From NCBI GenBank assembly GCA_041940425.1, contig JBGTSF010000023.1, forward strand, positions 1 to 64,000: a DNA stretch of 64,000 bases, in the 5' to 3' direction. How positions within the stretch are numbered: the first letter of the stretch is position 1; each line of letters starts with the position of its first letter. Positions 14,769-23,280 of the stretch are shown here, one piece after another. The stretch comes from DATHTS01 sp041940425 (GTDB lineage Bacteria; Acidobacteriota; Blastocatellia; Pyrinomonadales; Pyrinomonadaceae). The notes under the pieces are model-generated. The model was given only the letters and a program-made list of their open reading frames with translations. It did no database searches and was not told the origin of the DNA. The position numbers were made by a program, and so were the translations under genes.

Positions 14769-17321
14769 ATGAAAAATTCAATCTATTTCCGTTTTTCGCT
14801 CAGCTTTGTATTACTGCTCGCGCTTCTTTCACCGACCGCCGTTGTGGCGATGGGCGACGGCAAAAAGCATTTTAATAAAGGGATGAAGCACGAGGTCGCG
14901 GAGGAATGGGACAAGGCGGTCGAAGAATTCGCGCTTGCCGTTGCCGATAATCCGAAAAATCCCGAATATCGTCTTCACTACGTCCGCGCGCTTTTCAACG
15001 CTTCGCAGATGTATATGAAAAAAGGACGGATGCAGGCTGACCAGAAAGATTACGCGGGCGCGTATATTTCATTCAGAAAAGCCTACGCCTACGATCCGGT
15101 CAATGAATTGGCGAAATCGGAAATGGAAAGAATGCTCCGGCTTCAGCAGGGTTTGAGCGACGGAACGCTGGTAACGGATGCCGACGGAACCGTCAAACTC
15201 GTCAAAACAGCAATCAAGGACACGGTTAAACCGGATGATATTGCCGTGCCGCAAAAACTGGAAGTTTTGCGCGATGTCGGTCCGTATCCGGCTGGTATCA
15301 AATTGATGACGATCATCCGCGATCTGGCGCGGAGTTTGGATTTGAATGTTTTGTTCGATACCGAATCGAGGCTTGAAACGCGCGATATAAAAATCGAATT
15401 AAAAGACGTAACGGCGGCAAAAGCTCTCGATTACATCTTTTTGCAGGAAAATTTGTTTTTCCAAAAAGTCGGACCGCGCACGATTCTCGTAGCGACCGGA
15501 AACCGCCGACAGAATTTTCAGCAATTGGTTCTGAGAACATTTTATCTGGCGAATTCCAATCCGAAAGATGTCGCCAAAGTCGTCCAGACGGCGATTCCCG
15601 CGCAACCGGGCAGAACGCCGACGATTCCTTTGATTGACGAAGCGACCAACAGCATTACCGTCCGCGACACATCGGAAAATATCAAGATCATTTCCGACCT
15701 GATCGCCGCATTGGATAAAGACCGCGCCGAGGTCGTGATGGACGTGGCGATCTATGAAGTTTCCAAATCCGATTTGCTCCAACTCGGAAATCAGATCGGA
15801 AATAGGGCGCAGTTATCACAACTCGCCGGCGTAACCAGAGGCGTGGCAACCGCTAATCAAAGTACAAATACTTTTCGTGATGTCGCCGGTGCATTGATTC
15901 CGCAAACTATCGGAGTCGGATTGCTGATTCCGGCAGTAAATCTGGTGGCGTTTCAATCGAAGGACAATACGAAACTCATCGCTTCAACGCAGATTCACGC
16001 TTTTAACAACGAAGATTCTTCGGCTCGTATCGGTCAGCGCGTTCCCGTGCAGACGGCGCAGTTCGTAACCGGAAATACCGGAACGGTCGGCAGCGGCGGC
16101 GTGGTTTCCAATGTCATCAACTACGAACAGGTCGGTCTGACTTTGAAATTCAAACCGATCGTTTTCCCGAATCAGGACGTTCAGGTTTCGATGGAAATCG
16201 AATCGAAAGATGTCGTCGCGGGCGGAACATTTGAAAATCCGGTTTTTTCGGAACGAACGATCAAGGGAACGGCTCGTGTTCAGAATAACAAAACACTGCT
16301 TTTGGCAAGCGTCGCGCAAAATGTCGAGCAGAACGGAAGAGAAGGTCTGCCGCTTCTGGGGTTGATTCCGATCATCGGAAGATTGTTTACCGCGCCGACA
16401 AAAAACAACCGCCAGGTTGACATCGTTATCGCCATCACACCGCGCGTCATACGCGCTCCGGCGATTTTGCCGGAAGACGAAGCCGAACGCCCGACGGGAA
16501 GTCTTGCCGTGCCGACGAGCGGTTCGCTCGAAGCGATGATTATTCAGGAAGAACGCGAAGAACAGCTCGCCGCCGCCCGCCGCGTGCCGAATGTCGCCAA
16601 AAATGTAAATGTCCAACTGCCCGATCAAAAGGTCGAAGAACAGCCGACATATATCAAATCGGATTCCCCGGATTCGGATATTTCTAAAACGGAAGTTACA
16701 ACGGAAAATAAAACGGAAGCCGTAACTGCGGAAGTTTCGCCGAAACAAGTTGAAACGGATGTTCCGAAAACCGTTACGCCGTCGGTTGATCTCAAACAGA
16801 TTGATACGAGCGTCAAAACCTTGAATCTGACGCAAACTTCGGATTCGGCTGAATCGAAAACCGAAACGAAGACCCTGCCGATCGAATCGGAAGAAAACGT
16901 CCAGCCGAAACCGGACGTTCCGGCAAAACCGTCGGCATCACTCCAGATTTTGCCTACGCTTTCGGAAATGAAGCAGGGCGAAAAAACAAAACTCGCTGTC
17001 ATGGTGCAGAGCGGAGCGGCGTTTCGTTCGGCGGTTCTGGGATTGAAATTCGACGCGAGCAAGGTCGCCGTTCGTTCGGTCAGTTTCGGCGATGTCTTCG
17101 GCAAGGAAATAGCGCAAACCGCGCAAACGCCGTTTTTGAATCAGGGCGGCAAGATGTTCGTTTCGCTTTCGACTGACAGGGATGTCGCGCAAAACAGTTC
17201 GGGCGTTCTTGCCTATATCGAGATCGAAGCATTAGCAGACGGCAAACCCGAACTCGCGTTTGACGGCGATGTTTTGAATTTCCTGACCGCCGACGGCAAA
17301 TCTTTTTCTGTGAAATACTAA
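14769..17321 (+). CDS. Secretin (GspD/PilQ family) with N-terminal TPR and C-terminal cohesin domain
   Basis: 850 residues. A signal peptide (about 1-27) is followed by TPR-like helices (about 32-125), an STN/N0-like domain (about 170-240), a secretin_N module (about 255-330) and the secretin beta-barrel domain (about 400-565, ending LPLLGLIPIIGRLFTAP and VDIVIAITPRVI). Then come a Thr/Glu/Lys-rich linker (about 620-720) and a cohesin-type beta-sandwich (about 725-850). Secretins form outer-membrane gates for type II secretion or type IV pili. The stop overlaps the next pseudopilin start (TAATG). No GspE or GspF ATPase genes are nearby, so these would have to be encoded elsewhere. Confidence 0.9.
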   Translation: MKNSIYFRFSLSFVLLLALLSPTAVVAMGDGKKHFNKGMKHEVAEEWDKAVEEFALAVADNPKNPEYRLHYVRALFNASQMYMKKGRMQADQKDYAGAYISFRKAYAYDPVNELAKSEMERMLRLQQGLSDGTLVTDADGTVKLVKTAIKDTVKPDDIAVPQKLEVLRDVGPYPAGIKLMTIIRDLARSLDLNVLFDTESRLETRDIKIELKDVTAAKALDYIFLQENLFFQKVGPRTILVATGNRRQNFQQLVLRTFYLANSNPKDVAKVVQTAIPAQPGRTPTIPLIDEATNSITVRDTSENIKIISDLIAALDKDRAEVVMDVAIYEVSKSDLLQLGNQIGNRAQLSQLAGVTRGVATANQSTNTFRDVAGALIPQTIGVGLLIPAVNLVAFQSKDNTKLIASTQIHAFNNEDSSARIGQRVPVQTAQFVTGNTGTVGSGGVVSNVINYEQVGLTLKFKPIVFPNQDVQVSMEIESKDVVAGGTFENPVFSERTIKGTARVQNNKTLLLASVAQNVEQNGREGLPLLGLIPIIGRLFTAPTKNNRQVDIVIAITPRVIRAPAILPEDEAERPTGSLAVPTSGSLEAMIIQEEREEQLAAARRVPNVAKNVNVQLPDQKVEEQPTYIKSDSPDSDISKTEVTTENKTEAVTAEVSPKQVETDVPKTVTPSVDLKQIDTSVKTLNLTQTSDSAESKTETKTLPIESEENVQPKPDVPAKPSASLQILPTLSEMKQGEKTKLAVMVQSGAAFRSAVLGLKFDASKVAVRSVSFGDVFGKEIAQTAQTPFLNQGGKMFVSLSTDRDVAQNSSGVLAYIEIEALADGKPELAFDGDVLNFLTADGKSFSVKY

Positions 17322-18049
17322 TGAGAAGAAAAGTGCAAAGTGCAAAGTGCAAAGTGCTGAGTTTTTGGCTTAGACCTCCCGGTTTATTTAAAAAAACTCA
17401 GCACTCAGCACTCAGCACTCGGCACTCGAAAGGTTTTACGCTTTTCGAGTTGATCGTTACTTTGACGGTTTTGACGATTCTCGTGATGGGAACTATTCCG
17501 CTCGCGCAGAATGCGGTCAGACGGCAAAACGAATTGAAACTGCGGGCGACTCTGCGCGACGTTCGCAACGCGATTGACCAGTTCAAACGCGATACGGTCG
17601 GCGCGTGTCCGCAAGGTTCGGTAGTAACATCAAATCCGACCACGCCAAACCAGCCTGGTGCTAATAATGTTACCGCCGATCCGCGAAGCCGCGTCGTGAT
17701 TGACGACTGTACGATCTTCGACAGTTCCAATTTAGACCGTTACCCGCCCGATCTGGAAACTCTCGTCAAAGGTGTCAGAGTCAAAGCGCGGACACCGAAT
17801 CTGCAAGGCGGAAGCGGTTTGAAAGACGGAGAAAAACAGGCAACCGAGATAAACGAAGAGAAGGAAGTTATTAAATATTACCTGCGCGAAATGCCCGTTG
17901 ATCCGATTACGGGCAGAGACGATACATGGAAACTGCGCTCATCATATCAATCGGCGGACGAAGAAAGCTGGGACAGCATAAATGTTTTCGATGTGCGCTC
18001 GGGCGCGGAAGGGGAAGCGTTGAACGGGGAGAAATACAGTGATTGGTAA
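17321..18049 (+). CDS. Type II secretion / type IV pilus pseudopilin with repeat-encoded leader
   Basis: 242 residues. The prepilin peptidase site KG-FTLFELIVTLTVL falls at residues 37-39, with the conserved Glu at +5, followed by one hydrophobic helix and a GspG-like body (LRATLRDVRNAIDQFKRD, then PVDPITGRDD). The 38-residue leader is far longer than the usual 6-10 and is encoded almost wholly by heptamer repeats (17330-17431). The true start could be internal, but no ATG or GTG with a ribosome site is evident closer to the cleavage site. The gene overlaps the secretin stop by 1 nt and the next gene by 11 nt. Confidence 0.85.
   Translation: MRRKVQSAKCKVLSFWLRPPGLFKKTQHSALSTRHSKGFTLFELIVTLTVLTILVMGTIPLAQNAVRRQNELKLRATLRDVRNAIDQFKRDTVGACPQGSVVTSNPTTPNQPGANNVTADPRSRVVIDDCTIFDSSNLDRYPPDLETLVKGVRVKARTPNLQGGSGLKDGEKQATEINEEKEVIKYYLREMPVDPITGRDDTWKLRSSYQSADEESWDSINVFDVRSGAEGEALNGEKYSDW
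17330..17431. repeat. Two heptamer arrays forming an inverted repeat, inside a coding leader
   Basis: Four copies of AAAGTGC (17330-17357), then GAGTTTTT, a 25-nt unrelated middle, and CTCAGCA three times plus CTCGGCA (17397-17424). AGTGCTGAGTTTTT at 17353-17366 is the exact reverse complement of 17392-17405. The arrays encode most of the pseudopilin leader peptide. Confidence 0.8.
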
Positions 18050-18497
18050 ATTAGTAGTTCAAAGTTCAAAGTTCAAAGTTCAAAGTTTTTTCAATAGCAA
18101 AGGACAAAGGACAAAGGACGAAGGACAAAAAGGATTTTCATTGCTCGAATTGATGATTGCGATGTTTATTCTCATCATTTTGCTGTCCGTCGCCGTTCCG
18201 GTTTATCGTCATACCGTGCAAAACGCCCGCGAAACCGTACTCAAGGAAAATCTCTGGCAGATGCGCCGCGCGATTGATCAATACGCCGGCGATAAAGGAA
18301 AATTTCCCGAATCGGTTGACGATCTGGTAACGGAAGGATATTTGAGAGAAAAACCGATTGACCCGATTACCGAAAAAGCCGAATGGGATCCTGTTTTCGG
18401 CGAAAATATCAACCCCGACGACGGGCAAGGTCTGAAAGATGTCAAAAGTCTCGCCGAAGGCGAAGACAGCGACGGCAAAGCGTATAAAGATTATTAA
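18039..18497 (+). CDS. Second pseudopilin with repeat-encoded leader
   Basis: 152 residues from a GTG at 18039 that overlaps the previous gene by 11 nt. The prepilin cleavage site is KG-FSLLELMIAMFILIILL with Gly at 32. The remainder is GspG-like (LRQMRRAIDQYAGDKGKFP-like region, EKPIDPITEKAEWD). Like its neighbour it has an unusually long leader, here encoded by AGTTCAA and AAAGGAC repeats. It is probably a minor or major pseudopilin working with the secretin upstream and PilM downstream. Confidence 0.85.
   Translation: MIGKLVVQSSKFKVQSFFNSKGQRTKDEGQKGFSLLELMIAMFILIILLSVAVPVYRHTVQNARETVLKENLWQMRRAIDQYAGDKGKFPESVDDLVTEGYLREKPIDPITEKAEWDPVFGENINPDDGQGLKDVKSLAEGEDSDGKAYKDY
18056..18126. repeat. 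Heptamer arrays AGTTCAA x4 and AAAGGAC x3-4
   Basis: AGTTCAA is repeated exactly four times at 18056-18083. AAAGGAC is repeated three times at 18099-18119, followed by a GAAGGAC variant to 18126. Both lie inside the leader of the second pseudopilin and keep the frame open. Confidence 0.85.
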
Positions 18498-18504
18498 AAA
18501 TTAT

Positions 18505-18573
18505 GAGTTTTGAGTTTTGAATTTTGAGTTGAAAAAAGCACTCAGCACTCAGCACTCGGCACTCGGCACTCAA
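18505..18573. repeat. Heptamer arrays GAGTTTT and CACTCAG
   Basis: GAGTTTT twice plus two variants (18505-18532), then CACTCAG twice, CACTCGG twice and CACTCAA (18539-18573). They occupy nearly all of the spacer between the second pseudopilin and pilM and stop 4 nt before the ATG, leaving no Shine-Dalgarno sequence. Confidence 0.85.
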
Positions 18574-18577
18574 AGAA

Positions 18578-19513
18578 ATGTTATCAGCATTAACCCAACC
18601 GAATTACCCGAAATCCGCGCTCGGCATCGAAGCCGGAAGCGTTACCGCGCTCGCCCTGCAGAAAGAAGGCAGAGGACAGTTCGGCATCAAACAAGCCGCG
18701 ACCATCGAACTGCCCGATCATCTGTTAGAGCCGAGTTTTCTTGAAAAAAATATTCACGGCGCGAACGAACTGATCGAACTGATTGATGAGGCGGTCGAAA
18801 CCGCCGGACTGCGAAAGCAAAAACGCTGGTCGGTCGCTCTGCCGGGAAATACGGCGCGGAGCGTGATCCTGACGCTCGACAGCGAACCGGCTTCAAAAAA
18901 GGAACTCGAAGAGATTCTCGATTGGAAAGCCGAAAGCAGTTTCGGCACGCCTGCCGGGGAAATGCGGGTTTCGCGCCGGAAAATAAAATCCGACCGCGAT
19001 GGCAAAACCCGCTATTTTGCGACCGCCGTCAAATTAAGTGTAATTGACGAATACGAAACGATCTTTGAACGGCTCGGCTGGCAAGCCGGTCTGATCCTGC
19101 CGCGCGCCGTCGGCGAAGCGAACTGGCTGATGGGAAAAAACGGCGCGACCGACTCGATGCTCATCAGCGAACAGACGGACGGTTTCACCGCGCTTCTTCT
19201 GCGCGGCGGCGAACCGACCGTCGTGAGAAGCGTAACCTGCACGGAAAGCGAAGTTGATGACGAGATATTCCGTCTGCTGATGTTTTACCGCGACCGTCTC
19301 GGCGACGACCAGACCGCGAACTCGCTTGAAAAACTGCTCGTCATCGGCAAGAATTTTTCGTTTTCGAAATTAAAAGACATCGCCAACGAAGCACTCGGCA
19401 GAACTCTGCATATTCTGCGTCCCGAAGACATCGGTTTGAATATTCCGGTCAGCAATCTCAATTTCGATGAGATCGCCGCGCCCGCCGGACTCGCGGCTTT
19501 GGGCTGGAAATAA
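18578..19513 (+). CDS. pilM: PilM/GspL-like actin-fold pilus assembly protein
   Basis: 311 residues with the actin-like ATPase layout of PilM: SALGIEAGSVTALALQ (phosphate-1 region), then WSVALPGNTARSVILTLDSEP, and a SMLISEQTDGFTALLLRGGEP strand pair in the second half. PilM is a cytoplasmic ring protein that couples the inner-membrane pilus or secretion platform to the motor. It is encoded without the usual pilN/pilO partners downstream; a perfect hairpin and a sigma-factor gene follow instead. The start at 18578 is the first ATG after a heptamer array. Confidence 0.8.
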   Translation: MLSALTQPNYPKSALGIEAGSVTALALQKEGRGQFGIKQAATIELPDHLLEPSFLEKNIHGANELIELIDEAVETAGLRKQKRWSVALPGNTARSVILTLDSEPASKKELEEILDWKAESSFGTPAGEMRVSRRKIKSDRDGKTRYFATAVKLSVIDEYETIFERLGWQAGLILPRAVGEANWLMGKNGATDSMLISEQTDGFTALLLRGGEPTVVRSVTCTESEVDDEIFRLLMFYRDRLGDDQTANSLEKLLVIGKNFSFSKLKDIANEALGRTLHILRPEDIGLNIPVSNLNFDEIAAPAGLAALGWK

Positions 19514-19522
19514 GTTGATATG

Positions 19523-19596
19523 CAGAAGCCCGCACGTTAATAAGGGCGGAATATACAACATCGAGTATTCCGCCCTTATTAACGTGCGGGCTTCTG
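19523..19596. repeat. Perfect 31-bp inverted repeat
   Basis: The 31 bases at 19523-19553 are the exact reverse complement of 19566-19596, with a 12-nt loop. The arms contain AAGCCCGCACG and AAGGGCGGAAT. It begins 10 bp after the pilM stop and could end that transcript, but a perfect arm of this length with no U-tract points to a palindromic repeat element. It shares the GCCCG motif with the element at 2375-2577. Confidence 0.85.
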
Positions 19597-19615
19597 TTAT
19601 TTTATACTTGCATCC

Positions 19616-19641
19616 TGAAACTTTTAAATAAACAATAGCGT
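19616..19641 (+). promoter_or_regulatory. Possible ECF-type autoregulated promoter
   Basis: TGAAAC (19616-19621), 17 nt, then CGT at 19639-19641, directly upstream of the sigma gene start. AAC and CGT are the hallmarks of ECF -35 and -10 elements. Autoregulation is common for this sigma class. This is a weak consensus match only. Confidence 0.3.
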
Positions 19642-19655
19642 AAAACCTTTGCGTT

Positions 19656-20261
19656 ATGTCATCCAAAACAATTTCAATGGAAAAAATCCAAAATTTTACA
19701 GATGTCGAATTGATCGCCAGCGCGATCAAAGGGCGCGAATCCGGCTTTGAAGAACTTGTCCGCCGGTATCAGCGTCCGATCGTCGCATATGTTTATCGTA
19801 TGCTGAGCGATTACGAGGCATCGCTCGATGTAACGCAGGAAGTTTTTATAAAGGTTTATAATTCGCTCGACAAATACAGCTCGGAATATAAGTTTTCGAC
19901 CTGGCTCTACCGCATCGCGCATAACGCGGCGATTGACTGGATGCGGCGCAATTCGGCAAATCTGCAAAGTCTTGAAACCGAAACGGCGGACGGCGCGTAT
20001 CAAATTCAGCTTGAAAGCAGCGCGCCTTCGCCCGAACAGGAACGCGAAAGAAGCGAGTGGCGAAGCGAGATTGATGCGGTGGTGAAATGTCTGCCGGCGG
20101 TTTACAGGGAATTGATCGTTCTCCGGCACTCGAAAGATTTGAGCTACGACGAGATCGCCGAAGTTGCGAATCTGCCGCTCGGAACGGTAAAAAATCGTCT
20201 GTTCCGCGCCCGCGAGATGATGCGCGAAATGCTCATCGAAAGAGGCTTTGACGGAATTTAA
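19656..20261 (+). CDS. ECF RNA polymerase sigma factor (RpoE-like)
   Basis: 201 residues with sigma region 2 (FEELVRRYQRPIVAYVYRML, then DVTQEVFIKVYNSL and FSTWLYRIAHNAAIDWMRR) and region 4 (LPAVYRELIVLRHSKDLSYD, then VANLPLGTVKNRLFRAREMM, a helix-turn-helix). It should direct RNA polymerase to stress-type promoters. The start at 19656 has an in-frame Met eight codons later. It is followed 30-36 bp later by a zinc-finger anti-sigma gene, the classic pair. Confidence 0.93.
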   Translation: MSSKTISMEKIQNFTDVELIASAIKGRESGFEELVRRYQRPIVAYVYRMLSDYEASLDVTQEVFIKVYNSLDKYSSEYKFSTWLYRIAHNAAIDWMRRNSANLQSLETETADGAYQIQLESSAPSPEQERERSEWRSEIDAVVKCLPAVYRELIVLRHSKDLSYDEIAEVANLPLGTVKNRLFRAREMMREMLIERGFDGI

Positions 20262-20297
20262 TTTTTTGGGATTAGAAACGAACTGCTGGTTTTGAAA

Positions 20298-20891
20298 ATG
20301 CAAAAGCAAACAGAAACAATCGAAAATCAATGTCCGCGCACGGAAATCGCCGCCTATCTCGACGGCGAGCTTTCTCCGCGCGAGGAAATGGATTTGGAAA
20401 TGCATTTTGCGGTTTGCAAACTTTGCGCGGGCGAGTTTAACGAGCAGAAAAAACTGCTCTGTGCTTTAAATATTGCGCTCGATGAAAAATCAGATTTCGT
20501 ATTGCCTGAAGATTTTACCAGATCGGTCGTCGTCAGGGCGGAAAGCAATGTCAGCGGTCTGCGCCGCCGCGAAGAACGGTTTCGCGCATTGTTTTTATGC
20601 GCCGCTTTGTTTCTGCTGATAATTCTCGGACTCGGAAGCGAAACCGAAGCGGTTTTCTCGACATTTGCCTTATTTATCGAACAGATGTGGGCAGTCGGCG
20701 GTTTCGCCGCGCATCTGGTCTATGATATTGCAGTCGCGCTGACCGCGATTTTGCGTCTGATCGGAGGTCATTTTTTTTACAATCCGCTTTTCGCATTTTT
20801 GGCTCTGGTCATTTTTTTAATTTCGTCCGGTTATATTTTCTCGCGTATTCTGGCTTTGTTTGACCGCTCGAAAAATTTTGAAACCAGATAA
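20298..20891 (+). CDS. Zinc-finger anti-sigma factor
   Basis: 197 residues from the ATG at 20298 (a TTG two codons upstream is possible). The N-terminal ZAS domain shows CPRTEIAAYLDGELSP and the HFAVCKLC motif (HxxxCxxC), which binds zinc and holds the ECF sigma. Two or three hydrophobic segments in the C-terminal half (about residues 95-115, 130-155 and 160-185) anchor it in the inner membrane. Release of the sigma factor probably follows an envelope signal. Confidence 0.9.
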   Translation: MQKQTETIENQCPRTEIAAYLDGELSPREEMDLEMHFAVCKLCAGEFNEQKKLLCALNIALDEKSDFVLPEDFTRSVVVRAESNVSGLRRREERFRALFLCAALFLLIILGLGSETEAVFSTFALFIEQMWAVGGFAAHLVYDIAVALTAILRLIGGHFFYNPLFAFLALVIFLISSGYIFSRILALFDRSKNFETR

Positions 20892-20912
20892 AAATGTAAA
20901 TTTTTTTGAGTT

Positions 20913-21872
20913 GTGATTTTTGCTTCGTCCGGCACATTTTTAAATTCTTTCCATTCGCACGCATTTCTCCGGCGAATCCTTTCAGCAACAATTTTTTTAT
21001 TTCTTATTTCTCTCTCGATCTACGCGCAAACGTCGCTTTCCCAACCCGACGAACACACTCTGATCGTCGAAGAATCGCCGATGGAAATTTTCGCCATCGG
21101 TAAAACCGTTATCGTTAAAAAGAGCGCGAAAGGCATTTTGTCCTTCGGCGGCGATGTCATTATCGAAGGACGAATAGAAGGCGATGTCGCCACGGTCGGC
21201 GGTTCGGTCATTCAAAAGGAAAACGCATACATCGGCGGCGATGTCATCATTTTGGGCGGAACTTACAGGCACGACCGCGAACAGCCGCTTCGCAATCCCG
21301 AAAAAGAAACGGTAATGGTTGCCGTTTTTGAAGAAGAACTTCGCAATATGTCGCAAAATCCGGCGCAGATTCTCTCGCCGAATTTGTCATGGTCGTTTTT
21401 CGCCCAGCGTCTGCTTTCGGTTCTGTTCTGGTTTCTTATCTCGCTCGGTTTGACGACCATCGCGCCCGGCGCGGTTTCGCGGGCGGTTTCGCGTTTTAGA
21501 ATCTCGACGCTCAAAATTTTCGGTCTCGGCGTTCTCGGACTTTTTGCGATGACCTTCGGCGTAACAGCGGCGGTAGGTTATCTGCCGGGTTATATCAACA
21601 CGGTCGTCGGTTTGATGGCACTGTTTATTTTGATTCTGACATATGTTTTCGGGCGCGTCGTGATGCAGGCGGTCGCCGGAAAATGGATTCAGAAACTCAT
21701 CTTTAGCGAGAAAAAACGATCTGAAACGATCGCGCTTTTTTTCGGGGCGTTTTTCTGGACTCTTCTGCTTTCACTGCCTTATATCTGGACGTTCACGCTC
21801 GTCATTTTATTGATGTCGAGTTTCGGTCTTGTTCTGACTGCCAGAACCCAAAACGGCTGGCTTAAAAATTAA
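20913..21872 (+). CDS. Membrane protein with bactofilin-like/polymer-forming N-terminal domain
   Basis: 319 residues from a GTG. A signal-peptide-like hydrophobic segment (about 22-38) is followed by a right-handed beta-helix-like region with repeated GG-DVII patterns (KGILSFGGDVIIEGRIEGDV, then GGSVIQKENAYIGGDVIILGG). Three to four transmembrane segments make up the C-terminal half. The repeats resemble polymer-forming cytoskeletal (bactofilin) domains. It follows the sigma/anti-sigma pair on the same strand and is probably part of that operon, perhaps an effector in the envelope. The exact function is not known. Confidence 0.7.
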   Translation: MIFASSGTFLNSFHSHAFLRRILSATIFLFLISLSIYAQTSLSQPDEHTLIVEESPMEIFAIGKTVIVKKSAKGILSFGGDVIIEGRIEGDVATVGGSVIQKENAYIGGDVIILGGTYRHDREQPLRNPEKETVMVAVFEEELRNMSQNPAQILSPNLSWSFFAQRLLSVLFWFLISLGLTTIAPGAVSRAVSRFRISTLKIFGLGVLGLFAMTFGVTAAVGYLPGYINTVVGLMALFILILTYVFGRVVMQAVAGKWIQKLIFSEKKRSETIALFFGAFFWTLLLSLPYIWTFTLVILLMSSFGLVLTARTQNGWLKN

Positions 21873-22000
21873 TCACAAACATTTACAATTCTTTACAATT
21901 ATAACCGAACTTTATCGGTTAAACTTACGTCTTACATTTTCTCCAACGATTTAAGTGTAATTTTTTATTATTTTATTTGGAATTTTTTATTTAAAGAAAA

Positions 22001-23188
22001 ATGATGCGTCAAAAATCTATATTTACGGCACTTTTAATTTTAATTTTGGGAATCGGTTCATTCATCGGAGCGCAAACGAAACCGACCTACACGGTCGGCG
22101 ACGTGACGGAAGTCGGAAACGGAAAGATCGTTATTCAAACCAAGGACGGACTTGTTGACGTTTTAGTTTCCGAAAAAACTGTTTTCAAAAAACTTCCGCC
22201 TGACAATTTAAAACTGGCGGCGGCGGTTGATTCGAGTTTTTCGGAACTCGGTGTCGGCGATAAAGTTCTGGTCAAAGGCGATCCGTCGGCTGATAAAAAA
22301 AGCATTCCGGCGGAAAATATTTATCTGACGACAAAAGCCGCGATTGACGAAAAACAGGCGAAGGAATCCGAACAATGGAGAACGCGCGGCATTTCGGGGC
22401 GCGTGACGAGTCTGAATTTCGAGAAAAAGGAAATTACCATTTCGGTCAGAAATCTTATGGGCGAGACGACCGTCGTTATCACGCCGAAAGACAAAGCCAA
22501 AGTTCTGCGCTACGCGCCGAATTCGAATAAATACAGCGAGGCGAAACCGAGCAATCTGACGGAAATTTTTATTGACGACGTGGTTCGCGCGCTCGGCGAC
22601 AAGAGCGCGGACGGCGCGAGTTTCAAAGCCGAAGAGATCGTCTCCGGCGCGTTTCAGACGGTCGGCGGAAAAGTAAAATCAATTGACGCGGCGAATAATC
22701 AGGTCGTCATCGAGGACATCAAAACGAAAAAGGACGTAACGGTCATTGTCGGCAGCGGTTCACTCCTCAAAAAATTCCCCGAAGAAATGGCGCAGAGAAT
22801 GGCGCAGCTTCAAGCGATGCAGGCATCGGGCATCAGACCGCCGCAGGGACAAAACAATCAGCAAAATAATCAAACGAATCCGCCTCCGGCAAACAACGGT
22901 CAAACGCCCGGAAATGGAAATGGTCGCGGAATGCGGGGCGACATCAACGAGATGTTCGAACGGATGCCGGTTATCACGATTGCCGATTTGAAAGCGGGCG
23001 ATATGATCGCCGTTTCCAGCACGAAAACCGCCGATCCGACAAAAATTACCGCCATCAGACTTCTTGCCGGAATCGAACCGTTTGTTACGGCGGCGCAAAT
23101 GCCGAATGCGAACGGCAGGGGCAGAGGACGCGGCGGGCAGGATTCGAACTTTTCGATTCCGGGACTCGACGGGTTCGATATGCCGTAA
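22001..23188 (+). CDS. Exported DUF5666-type protein
   Basis: 395 residues with a signal peptide (cleavage after about residue 24, before QTKPTY). Several short beta modules of DUF5666 character follow: VGDVTEVGNGKIVIQTKDG, ISGRVTSLNFEKKEITISVR, VGGKVKSIDAANNQVVIED. A Gln/Asn/Pro-rich low-complexity linker (about 275-310) and a Gly/Arg-rich tail come last. DUF5666 proteins are OB-fold-like, exported and of unknown role. The gene stands before a TonB-dependent receptor with a hairpin between them. Confidence 0.75.
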   Translation: MMRQKSIFTALLILILGIGSFIGAQTKPTYTVGDVTEVGNGKIVIQTKDGLVDVLVSEKTVFKKLPPDNLKLAAAVDSSFSELGVGDKVLVKGDPSADKKSIPAENIYLTTKAAIDEKQAKESEQWRTRGISGRVTSLNFEKKEITISVRNLMGETTVVITPKDKAKVLRYAPNSNKYSEAKPSNLTEIFIDDVVRALGDKSADGASFKAEEIVSGAFQTVGGKVKSIDAANNQVVIEDIKTKKDVTVIVGSGSLLKKFPEEMAQRMAQLQAMQASGIRPPQGQNNQQNNQTNPPPANNGQTPGNGNGRGMRGDINEMFERMPVITIADLKAGDMIAVSSTKTADPTKITAIRLLAGIEPFVTAAQMPNANGRGRGRGGQDSNFSIPGLDGFDMP

Positions 23189-23203
23189 AATTTTTTAATC
23201 TAA

Positions 23204-23246
23204 GCGGTTTCGGTCTGAATTAGGCGAAACCGCAAAATGCTTTTTT
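23204..23246 (+). terminator. Probable terminator of the DUF5666 gene
   Basis: A perfect 9-bp stem, GCGGTTTCG at 23204-23212 and its complement at 23225-23233, is followed after AAAATGC by six T residues. It lies between two same-strand genes. Confidence 0.5.
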
Positions 23247-23280
23247 ATATATAAATTCATATTTGAATACAGGAAAGGTG

